From contig JANYDP010000397.1 of the NCBI GenBank assembly GCA_025363535.1, positions 1 to 7,410 on the forward strand: a stretch of DNA of 7,410 bases. The letters are read 5' to 3'. Position 1 is the first letter of the stretch. The number at the start of each line of letters is the position of its first letter. The stretch is from Verrucomicrobiota bacterium (lineage in GTDB: Bacteria; Verrucomicrobiota; Verrucomicrobiia; Limisphaerales; CAIQOK01). Both the position numbers and the translations under genes were made by a program. Shown here piece after piece: positions 1-5,684 of this stretch. The notes beneath the pieces are model-generated. The model was not told where the DNA came from, made no database searches, and saw only the letters and a list, made by a program, of their open reading frames with translations.

Positions 1-756
1 CGCTGTGTCGTCGGTGGTCAGGACGGTGAGTTTGCCGGTCGGCACAGCGGTGCCGATGGATACGCTGCCGTTGATGCTGGAGTAAGTGCCGTTGCCGCCG
101 CGCAGCACCGTGCCTTGGCCCAAATCCAAGTAGCCAAAGTCGCCGTCGGCGATGGTCAGGTAATTAGTAGTGGTCTTCCCAGTTCGGTTCATGCGGATAC
201 CTTGAGTCGTGGTGGGACATAAAAGATCAAGGAGGTAAGTGGAATTCATCACCAGTTGGTTGCCTCCAATCGTCAGGCCGTTCGCCGGTAGATTCAACGT
301 GCCAGTCATCGTATCTCCGCTTTTGGCGACGTATGCGGTTGAGCCTTGGCCGGCCAGTTGGCCCGCGTTCTCCGCATAGATCGCGTATGGCGTGGGCGTC
401 AATTGCTGGCGGGGACTGAGCGTGGCGTAGGCGGCCGCGCTGCCGTTGGTGCGAACGCCGATTTCCAACCAGCGCGTGCCACCGGGAAAAGTATTGGTGC
501 CGAAATCCAGCAGCACGGTGAACAGGCCGTTGCTGACACTCACCGGCGCATTGGTGACTGGCCCTCCAGCCACGATGCCCCCACCGCTCGTGGGATAGAC
601 CGTGAACTTCAAATCGTAAGTGCCATTGGCCGGGTTCGTGCCGTCGTTGAGGCGGCCTTGGTAGGTGAACGCCGTGCCTTGGGCAAAGGCGGGCTGGGAG
701 ATGGCAGATAGTAGATAGCAGAGAGCACTGAGTTTGAGGGCAAGTTTTGTTTTCAT
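1..756 (-). CDS. Secreted FTYQGRL-type protein with tail-fibre-like repeat, 3' end missing
   Basis: The reading frame is open from an ATG at 756 to the left edge, giving 252 codons without a stop. Residues 1-25 form a Sec signal peptide: KTKLALK, a hydrophobic stretch, then AFA before Q26. Mature residues 29-36 read AFTYQGRL, followed by NGTYDLKFTVY, a beta-rich N-terminal module I know from secreted proteins of Verrucomicrobiota and Planctomycetota. Residues 118-125 (QLTPTPYA) close that module. Residues 145-155 (KSGDTMTGTLN) match the phage tail-fibre repeat motif, and 232-245 (VSIGTAVPTGKLTV) match the segment that often precedes an S74-type self-cleaving chaperone domain. Such a domain would lie outside the window and is not proven. 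The role is probably a trimeric exported fibre or surface protein (inference). No Shine-Dalgarno is seen before the ATG. The signal peptide is partly encoded by a heptanucleotide repeat. Confidence 0.88.
   Translation of the reverse strand, partial: MKTKLALKLSALCYLLSAISQPAFAQGTAFTYQGRLNDGTNPANGTYDLKFTVYPTSGGGIVAGGPVTNAPVSVSNGLFTVLLDFGTNTFPGGTRWLEIGVRTNGSAAAYATLSPRQQLTPTPYAIYAENAGQLAGQGSTAYVAKSGDTMTGTLNLPANGLTIGGNQLVMNSTYLLDLLCPTTTQGIRMNRTGKTTTNYLTIADGDFGYLDLGQGTVLRGGNGTYSSINGSVSIGTAVPTGKLTVLTTDDTA
699..726. repeat. Heptanucleotide tandem repeat, 4 units, inside a signal-peptide coding region
   Basis: On the plus strand four successive 7-mers read AGATGGC, AGATAGT, AGATAGC and AGAGAGC (699, 706, 713, 720). 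They lie within the coding region of the FTYQGRL-type protein and encode the hydrophobic core of its signal peptide (SALCYLLSAI). Seven is not a multiple of three, so gain or loss of one unit would shift the frame. Confidence 0.75.
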
Positions 757-854
757 AATCGCGGGTTCGTTATCGGGCGTCTTTACATTCGATTCTCCGT
801 ACAATCATTCCGCTGACAGTTCCCCGTATGCCGAACAATCGTTTCAAAGGCATG

Positions 855-882
855 GTCAGGGGAATGGTTGTCAGGGGAATGG
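855..882. repeat. Direct repeat of 13 bp, period 15
   Basis: GTCAGGGGAATGG occurs at 855-867 and again, identically, at 870-882, separated by TT. The copies sit just left of the hairpin cluster and may belong to the same composite repeat element. Confidence 0.8.
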
Positions 883-895
883 GTTGCCGTGGAGT

Positions 896-964
896 GCGGC
901 GATTTGTCGCCGCTTTGCTCGACGCGACGTGTCGCGTCGTTCCAAAGCGCGGACGTGTCCGCGC
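896..964. repeat. Cluster of three perfect hairpins, REP-like
   Basis: Three inverted repeats follow each other with centres about 25 bp apart. The first is GCGGCGA / TCGCCGC around TTTG (896-913). The second is CGACGCGAC / GTCGCGTCG around GT (920-939). The third is GCGCGGAC / GTCCGCGC around GT (947-964). The second and third share the central GACGTGTC, and related TTCCAAAG / GTCCAAAG segments lie on either side of the third. None is followed by a T run on either strand, so they do not look like intrinsic terminators. They lie between two minus-strand genes, about 115 bp past the stop of the upstream one. Dispersed extragenic palindromes or transcript-end protectors are the likeliest readings (inference). 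Confidence 0.8.
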
Positions 965-1079
965 AGTCCAAAGGTTCTGGTTCGCAGGTGACAACGTGAG
1001 GAGTCTCTAACTGGTCGGTTTCATTCTTCATTTTGCGTGCTTCGTTCAAAGTGAGCCTCGTTACCTCGTCTCCTACATG

Positions 1080-1799
1080 TTATTTCGCGGGTGGTGGAGT
1101 GGGCAGCGGCGGAGTCGGGGCCGTGCTGCCGCCGCGTGGGGGGAAGGTGTCGAGCCGGAATTCGTCGCGCACGCCGGCGTTGGCCGGATTCTCGGCGGGC
1201 CATTGCAGATCGGCGGCGTTTTGAATGGTCGCCAAATGATCGTAGAGATCGTTGGCGGCGTGGTTGCGCGAGCCGGTGGCGTCCTTGGCTCCGCCTTTGG
1301 CAGTTTCCTGCGTCATATCGCCACTGCCTAATTGCCCGCGCGCGGCGGCGAACGCGGTGGTGTCGGCGTCCAGCCAGCCTTTGAGTTTGAGGGCGACGAG
1401 ATTGTCGGGTTTCTTCACACCGGCCAGGATGATGTCGGCGCGGGAGAGGATGGAGGCCAGATCGGTCGGGGTGGTGACGCCGACTTGAAATTCTTCATGG
1501 AGTTTCACGGTTTGACCGGCGAAGGCCAGGCTGGCGGTTTGCCGTGCCCGGCTCATCCAGGTGCGGAGTATTTGCAAGCTGGCGCTTTGCGCGGCGGTCA
1601 GGGTGCCGACATCAGCAAGTTTGCCTTTTTGGCTGGTAATCCCGGAAGCGACCTGGCCGATGAGGGCGCGGGCCTGGGTGACGTTGCCGGCGGGCAGGCG
1701 GGCGGCAAGTTCGGCGTGCTTCTCGGCGGCGCTGGTGATGGCCTCACCGTCGCGGGAGAGGATGGCGATGGGGAAATGGAATCGAAGAGGTTCGCTCAT
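1080..1799 (-). CDS. Hypothetical 239-aa helical protein with proline-rich C-terminus
   Basis: I do not recognise this family. The frame runs from ATG at 1799 to TAA at 1080. It starts MSEPLRFHFPIAIL with no signal peptide or membrane segment, so it is probably cytoplasmic. Residues 18-195 look mostly alpha-helical and rich in alanine (for example 22-35, 40-56, 68-101, 111-129, 145-157, 180-194), suggesting a helical bundle. Residues 199-221 contain the conserved-looking phrase QWPAENPANAGVRDEFRLD, followed by a flexible tail (219-239) made almost only of Pro, Thr, Gly, Ser and Ala. No cysteine is present. Codon use and GC content resemble the neighbours, and the frame is intact, which supports a real gene. 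No Shine-Dalgarno precedes the ATG. The long repeat-rich leader upstream (1800-2226) could be transcribed with it. A 161-codon plus-strand frame over the same DNA is judged a shadow. Confidence 0.75.
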   Translation of the reverse strand: MSEPLRFHFPIAILSRDGEAITSAAEKHAELAARLPAGNVTQARALIGQVASGITSQKGKLADVGTLTAAQSASLQILRTWMSRARQTASLAFAGQTVKLHEEFQVGVTTPTDLASILSRADIILAGVKKPDNLVALKLKGWLDADTTAFAAARGQLGSGDMTQETAKGGAKDATGSRNHAANDLYDHLATIQNAADLQWPAENPANAGVRDEFRLDTFPPRGGSTAPTPPLPTPPPAK

Positions 1800-1802
1800 G
1801 GT

Positions 1803-1837
1803 TGGTTCAGGGGTTGAGATTTGAGGGTTGAAGGTGA
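1803..1837. repeat. Degenerate heptanucleotide tract, 5 units
   Basis: Successive 7-mers are TGGTTCA, GGGGTTG, AGATTTG, AGGGTTG and AAGGTGA (1803, 1810, 1817, 1824, 1831). The tract starts four bases upstream of the start codon of the leftward 239-aa gene, where a ribosome site would normally be. On the sense strand of that gene it reads as C/T/A-rich DNA without a Shine-Dalgarno. Confidence 0.55.
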
Positions 1838-1886
1838 AAAATCAAGGGGTTCATGCAAATTCATCGTGAAATTGGCAAGTGGCTTT

Positions 1887-2159
1887 GCGGGAGCGGCTTC
1901 CGAGCTTGCGGGAGCGGCCCAAAACTGAGCGGGAGCTTCTCCAAAGCTGGCGGGAATCGTTGGGTTCCTGGCGGGAGAAGCTCCATTCTTAGCCGGAGTT
2001 CTTTGAGAGTCAGCAGCGGTTGGAGAAAAATCTTGGGAGGTCGGCCAGCACTTCGCGGCAACCGGCGGCGAGTGAACGGGAGCGTTTTGGAAGCCGGCAG
2101 CGTGAGCCGTGAACTCGGCCGGACTTGGGCAGAATTCAGCGGCAGCGGAACAGACAGCG
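1887..2159. repeat. 21-bp phased array with G-rich 7-bp core, about 13 units
   Basis: A core close to GCGGGAG recurs exactly every 21 bp, with the other 14 bp of each unit differing. Cores begin at 1887, 1908, 1929 (all GCGGGAG), 1950 (GCGGGAA), 1971 (GCGGGAG), 1992 (GCCGGAG), 2013 (GCAGCGG, poor), 2034 (TGGGAGG, one base out of phase), 2055 (GCGGCAA), 2076 (ACGGGAG), 2097 (GCAGCGT, poor), 2118 (GCCGGAC) and 2139 (GCGGCAG). No indel breaks the register over more than 250 bp. The left five units are best conserved and the right ones decay. An 11-bp inverted repeat joins units 3 and 5 (GGAGCTTCTCC at 1932-1942, its reverse complement at 1974-1984). The core is too short and the variable part too short and unequal in conservation for a CRISPR array. 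Function is unknown. Confidence 0.8.
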
Positions 2160-2194
2160 AGTGACGGACAGCGAGTGACGGACAGCGAGTGACC
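2153..2194. repeat. 14-bp tandem repeat, 3 copies
   Basis: GACAGCGAGTGACG begins at 2153, 2167 and 2181; the third copy differs only in its last base. The 42 bp equal two 21-bp periods of the adjoining array, so the tract fits between array and promoter as if both shared a 7-bp base period. Confidence 0.9.
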
Positions 2195-2232
2195 TTGATT
2201 TCAGAAATGCCCTCATAGGTACGGCTGAACTT

Positions 2233-2260
2233 CTTATCGTGAAGCCGGGCGCAGTGTCAA
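2233..2260 (-). promoter_or_regulatory. Candidate sigma70-type promoter reading leftwards into the array
   Basis: On the minus strand a perfect TTGACA (2260-2255) is followed after 16 bp by GATAAG (2238-2233), four of six matches to TATAAT. A transcript would start near 2226 and run through the 14-bp repeats and the 21-bp array towards the 239-aa gene at 1799, giving a leader of roughly 430 nt. The spacer is one base short of ideal and the -10 is only fair. Verrucomicrobial promoters are poorly characterised, so this is tentative. Confidence 0.35.
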
Positions 2261-2396
2261 ACATATTTTGAAGTGGTTTGAACTTTTTGTCGGCGCATCG
2301 CCACAACACCGCTTTGCATCGTGACCTGGCAAGACGCCTTAGTCATTACAAGCATTCACGCTTGGAACTCCAAACTTGGCCCGGCATAGTTCCGGC

Positions 2397-4148
2397 ATGG
2401 ACAAAGATCAGGTGGCGGAAGTTCTTCTGAGCATCGGCACGCTGCTGGAGTTGAAGGGCGAAAACCCGTTCAAGACCCGCGCCTACGCCAATGGTGCGCG
2501 CATCATTGAGACGTTGCAGGAACCGCTGGCGAAAGTCGTTGCGGAAAATCGCCTTGGCGAAATCAAAGGCATCGGTGACGCGCTTCAGCAAAAAATCACC
2601 GAACTCGTCACGACCGGAAAATTAAAATACTACGACGACTTGAAAGCGTCTTTGCCGTCCGGTTTGCTCGCGATGTTGGAGATTCCTGGCGTCGGTCCGA
2701 AGAAAGTCAAAGTGCTTTACGACGAACTCGGCATTGAGTCCGTTGAGCAATTGGAGGCGGCGTGCAAGGATAACAAAATCGCCGGACTAAAAGGTTTCGG
2801 CGAGAAGACGCAGACGAACATCCTCGACGGCATTGCGCGCCGCCGCCAATACGCTTCGAAGCATTTGCTCGCCGATGCGCTGCGCGTGGCCGAGCCGATC
2901 CTCGATGATTTGCGCCAGCATCCTGATACGATCCGTTGCAGCACGGCGGGCAGTCTGCGGCGGCACAAGGAGGTCATCGGCGACATTGATTTTCTGGTGT
3001 CATCCAAACATCCGGCGAGCATCATCGAATGGTTCGTGAGTCAGCCGGGCATTTTGAGTGTGATCGCCAAAGGTGAAACCAAGGCGAGCGTTGTCCTTGA
3101 AGGCGGGATTCAATCCGACCTTCGCGTCGTGAGCGATGCCGAGTTTCCTTTTGCGCTGCTGTATTTCACCGGCAGCAAGGAGCACAACATCGTCATGCGC
3201 CAGCGCGCCATTGAGCGCGGCTTGCGGCTCAATGAATACGGCTTGTTCAAGTCGAAGGAGGAAACGCGCGATGCGAAACTGCTCGTGAAGTGCCGCACCG
3301 AGGAGGAAGTCTTCGACCAGCTTGATCTCAGTTTCGTCCCGCCCGAACTGCGCGAGGACATGGGCGAATTCGCCGTCGCGGAAAAGGAACCGCTGCCACG
3401 TCTCATTGAATGGACGGATCTGAAAGGCTCGTTGCACAATCACTCGACGTGGAGCGACGGCCACCAGACGATCGCGGAAATCGCCAAGGCCATGACCGAA
3501 CTCGGCCTGGCGTATTGGGCTATCACCGATCACTCGAAGACTTCGTATCAGGCGAACGGCCTCGACGTCGCGCGCGTGCGGAAACAGCTTCACGAAGTCC
3601 GTGAGATCAACCAGCGACTCGCCGACGAGGGCATTGATTTCCGCCTGCTCACCGGCACCGAGGTGGACATCTTGAAAGACGGCAAGCTGGATTTCCCTGA
3701 TGACCTCCTCGCGGAACTGGACGTGGTCGTCGCGAGCATTCATCAACGCCTCGCCGAGACGGAAGCCGAAACCACGCAGCGGGTGATTCGCGCGGTGGAA
3801 AATAAATACGTCCACATCCTCGGCCACATGACCGGCCGCCTGCTGCTCGAACGCGAACCGTACAAAATGGATCAGCACGCGATCATTGACGCCTGCTCGC
3901 GCACCGGAACGTGGATCGAACTCAACGCCACGCCCGAACGTTGCGACATGGACTGGCGCTTGTGGCCCTACGCGAAAAGCAAGGGCGTGAAGTGCGTCAT
4001 CAACTGCGACGCGCACCGCTTCGAGCACGCGGGCTATCTGCGGCTCGGCGCGGGCATGGCGCGCAAAGGCTGGCTCACCAAGGACGACGTCATCAACACA
4101 CTGCCGCTGGCGAAGCTGCTGAAGGAGCTAGGCAGAAAGCGCGGGTGA
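2397..4148 (+). CDS. polX: DNA polymerase/3'-5' exonuclease PolX (family X with PHP domain)
   Basis: Bacterial PolX fills short gaps in DNA repair; its PHP domain supplies Mn-dependent 3'-5' exonuclease and, in studied members, AP-endonuclease activity. I start at ATG 2397 (583 aa) because family members begin with a sequence like MDKDQVAEVLLSIGTLLELK; the frame also allows TTG at 2376. Visible parts: N-terminal 8-kDa-like helices (1-50), helix-hairpin-helix motifs near 54-70, 94-110 and 128-144 (IPGVGPKKV, LKGFGEKT), and the polymerase site AGSLRRHKEVIGDIDFLV with Asp196, Asp198 and third Asp241. These are followed by FTGSKEHN (257-264) and LRLNEYGLF (276-284). The PHP domain (about 343-580) keeps its metal-ligand motifs: LHNHSTWSDG (His347, His349), TDHS (Asp378, His379), GTEVDIL (Glu422), ASIHQ (His449), LGHMTGR (His477) and INCDAH (Asp538, His540). 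Length and motifs are normal. The 3' end overlaps the convergent GH43 gene by 21 bp. No Shine-Dalgarno is seen. Confidence 0.97.
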   Translation: MDKDQVAEVLLSIGTLLELKGENPFKTRAYANGARIIETLQEPLAKVVAENRLGEIKGIGDALQQKITELVTTGKLKYYDDLKASLPSGLLAMLEIPGVGPKKVKVLYDELGIESVEQLEAACKDNKIAGLKGFGEKTQTNILDGIARRRQYASKHLLADALRVAEPILDDLRQHPDTIRCSTAGSLRRHKEVIGDIDFLVSSKHPASIIEWFVSQPGILSVIAKGETKASVVLEGGIQSDLRVVSDAEFPFALLYFTGSKEHNIVMRQRAIERGLRLNEYGLFKSKEETRDAKLLVKCRTEEEVFDQLDLSFVPPELREDMGEFAVAEKEPLPRLIEWTDLKGSLHNHSTWSDGHQTIAEIAKAMTELGLAYWAITDHSKTSYQANGLDVARVRKQLHEVREINQRLADEGIDFRLLTGTEVDILKDGKLDFPDDLLAELDVVVASIHQRLAETEAETTQRVIRAVENKYVHILGHMTGRLLLEREPYKMDQHAIIDACSRTGTWIELNATPERCDMDWRLWPYAKSKGVKCVINCDAHRFEHAGYLRLGAGMARKGWLTKDDVINTLPLAKLLKELGRKRG

Positions 4149-5666
4149 AAATCGGAAGTGATCAAAGTCAGCGTGGCCACCGCTGCTCCCCACCGCAAAA
4201 ATCCCGACCTTCGCCCCGATCCATACACCCTTGGTTGCGATGAAAGTTTCCCGCGCGGCAATTGTCTCTCCCGCGACGAGCGTTTGGAACCGGCAAAGAC
4301 CGTTCGCCTCCACCGTCGCCCGCAGGCGAACCGGCCCGGCCACCTCGTCACGCAACACGTTTTCGATTCCATCCCGGCGCAACAACAATTGGACCAATCG
4401 CCCAGCGCGGCGCAGTGAAATGGAGGCAAAGGACCGTCCGGCAATCATTAGTCCCGCCTCATCCCCTTCGTTCTGCGGTGAAAATTCCAGTTGGGTTTCC
4501 ACCGCAAAACCCGGCGCGGGAAATTTTTGCAGCAGCAAGTTCGGCAACTGGTTCAGTGACGCAACGGAAGGTTGGGCGTAAAGGCGCAGCCAGCCGGGCC
4601 GGGCGGTCAGCGAAAACCATTCCGCCTTGTGATTGGCGTTCCACTGCCATTGCAACCCCAGTTGGGCCGCGTCAAATTCGTCGGAGGTTTGCGGAACGCG
4701 GACTTCTGACACCGCTGCGGAACCAAGTTTCGCGTGACGTTCCACCGGCTCGCCGTTGATGCCCATCAGCGGCCAACCATTTTCCCACCGCACGGGCTGG
4801 AGATGCACGATGCGCCCATGAAACCCGGCATCTTGAAAATGCACAAACCACCAACTGCCATCCACCGCGTCCACCAAGGCACCCTGGTGCGGGCCATTGA
4901 CCGCAGTGTTTCCCTGGGCGAGCACAATTTTATCTTCGTAAGGCCCGTAAACATTCCGGGCACGCAACGCCAGTTGCCAGCCGGTTTCCACGCCGCCCGC
5001 CGGTGCGAGGATGTAATACCAGCCATCGCGTTTCAAAAACTTCGGGCCTTCCAGCGTCGGATGCTTTTCCGGCTCGTGAAAAACAATCCGGCCCTCGCCC
5101 AGCAACCGGCTCGCATCCCAGGCCATCGGACAGATCCGCAACCGATGTTTGATGCCCGCGCGCGATCCGGCGTAGGCGTAGACGAGATAGGCCTGGCCGT
5201 CGTCGTCCCACAACGGACACGGATCAATCAGACCTTTGCCCGCCTGCACCAGGTGCGGCTCGCTCCACTCACCGCGCGGGTCAGTCGCGGTCGTCACGTA
5301 GATGCCCTCGTCCGGGGTCGGGAAAAATATCCAGAACTTCCCTTCGTGAAAACGGAGGGCCGGTGCCCAGACGCCGCAGCCGGGTTGGACTTCTTGGTAG
5401 CGATCGCCGGGAACATTCTTGAGCGCGTGATTCACCAGCGTCCAGTTGACGAGATCGCGCGAGTGGAGAATCGGCAGGCCGGGCGTGCAGTTGAACGACG
5501 AGGCGGTCATCCAGAAATCGCCGCCCTGCCGCACCACGTCGGGATCGGAATAATCCGCGTGGAGCACGGGGTTGCGATACGTGCCGTCGCCGCCATCCGG
5601 CGTCCACGGGTACGCGAGGCTGGTTGCTTCAACGGTGAATTCACCCTGACTGGAAACAGTGTTCAT
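4128..5666 (-). CDS. Glycoside hydrolase family 43 (beta-xylosidase/arabinofuranosidase-like) with C-terminal beta-sandwich
   Basis: GH43 enzymes are inverting glycosidases with a five-bladed propeller; members of this shape remove xylose, arabinose or galactose from plant polysaccharides. The propeller starts at about residue 29 (TYRNPVLHADYSDPDVV) and keeps the catalytic triad: Asp41 general base, Asp148 in GLIDPCPLWDDDG, and Glu206 general acid in LEGPKF. His260 in GPHQGALVD matches the central-pore histidine. Residues from about 328 on (DEFDAAQLGLQWQWN, RPGWLRLY, GDEAGLMI) match the concanavalin-A-like C-terminal domain of the beta-xylosidase subgroup, probably subfamily GH43_12 or close to it. 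Length of 512 aa is normal. Residues 1-28 show no signal peptide, so the enzyme is likely cytoplasmic or periplasmic by a route not visible here. Its ATG overlaps the GH28 stop by 4 bp and has a good ribosome site. Substrate cannot be fixed from sequence. Confidence 0.95.
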   Translation of the reverse strand: MNTVSSQGEFTVEATSLAYPWTPDGGDGTYRNPVLHADYSDPDVVRQGGDFWMTASSFNCTPGLPILHSRDLVNWTLVNHALKNVPGDRYQEVQPGCGVWAPALRFHEGKFWIFFPTPDEGIYVTTATDPRGEWSEPHLVQAGKGLIDPCPLWDDDGQAYLVYAYAGSRAGIKHRLRICPMAWDASRLLGEGRIVFHEPEKHPTLEGPKFLKRDGWYYILAPAGGVETGWQLALRARNVYGPYEDKIVLAQGNTAVNGPHQGALVDAVDGSWWFVHFQDAGFHGRIVHLQPVRWENGWPLMGINGEPVERHAKLGSAAVSEVRVPQTSDEFDAAQLGLQWQWNANHKAEWFSLTARPGWLRLYAQPSVASLNQLPNLLLQKFPAPGFAVETQLEFSPQNEGDEAGLMIAGRSFASISLRRAGRLVQLLLRRDGIENVLRDEVAGPVRLRATVEANGLCRFQTLVAGETIAARETFIATKGVWIGAKVGIFAVGSSGGHADFDHFRFSPALSA

Positions 5667-5684
5667 TTGACGCGCACTTCCTCC
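5663..5684 (-). promoter_or_regulatory. Ribosome site and ATGA coupling junction between GH28 and GH43
   Basis: On the minus strand GGAGGAAG (5684-5677), inside the last codons of the GH28 gene, lies 10 nt before the GH43 ATG at 5666. The GH28 TGA (5665-5663) overlaps that ATG. This is the only clear Shine-Dalgarno in front of a gene in the window, and it fixes the GH43 start and suggests translational coupling. Confidence 0.75.

Larger units (their letters stand above)
757..1079. other. Gene-free interval with short repeats and hairpins
   Basis: No credible gene lies here. Short open frames exist on both strands, but they read through hairpins and direct repeats and lack ATG plus ribosome-site support. 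The content from left to right is: about 75 bp of leader for the minus-strand gene ending at 756, a duplicated 13-bp motif (855-882), three consecutive hairpins (896-964), and a block at 980-1079 that includes an imperfect 8-bp direct repeat (CCTCGTTA at 1056, CCTCGTCT at 1064). I could not pick out a convincing promoter for the gene starting at 756. Confidence 0.6.
1800..2396. other. Gene-free, repeat-dense interval between divergent genes
   Basis: This stretch separates the leftward 239-aa gene from the rightward polX gene. It holds a heptanucleotide tract (1803-1837), the 21-bp phased array (1887-2145), a 14-bp triple repeat (2153-2194) and a candidate minus-strand promoter (2233-2260). 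From 2261 to 2396 I see only the polX leader: AT-richer DNA (2261-2290), a small GGCG/CGCC inverted repeat near 2292, and no strong ribosome site. Open frames cross the array on both strands (about 103 codons plus, about 134 codons minus), but neither has a supported start, and both consist of low-complexity repeat translation. Confidence 0.65.

Noticed and set aside
783..1049. 88-codon minus-strand frame over the hairpin cluster
   Set aside because: It starts with TTG, reads straight through three hairpins and two direct repeats, and has no ribosome site; repeat DNA explains it better.
1853..2164. 103-codon plus-strand frame across the 21-bp array
   Set aside because: The product is low-complexity Gly/Ser/Arg heptads set by the DNA period; no ribosome site precedes its ATG.
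1887..2194. CRISPR or similar guide array
   Set aside because: The constant part is about 7 bp and degenerate, spacers are 14 bp, and no cas-like gene is nearby.
2138..2216. Small minus-strand ORF starting ATG at 2216 (about 26 codons)
   Set aside because: It consists largely of the 14-bp repeat translated, with no ribosome site; it is possible as a leader peptide but not supportable.
2376..2396. TTG start adding seven residues to PolX
   Set aside because: The family normally starts at the MDK-like position, which is the ATG at 2397; the extra residues MARHSSG have no counterpart that I know.
3000..4028. 342-codon minus-strand frame over polX
   Set aside because: It is antisense to a gene with all PolX motifs intact; its translation has no recognisable domain and reflects codon bias in GC-rich DNA.
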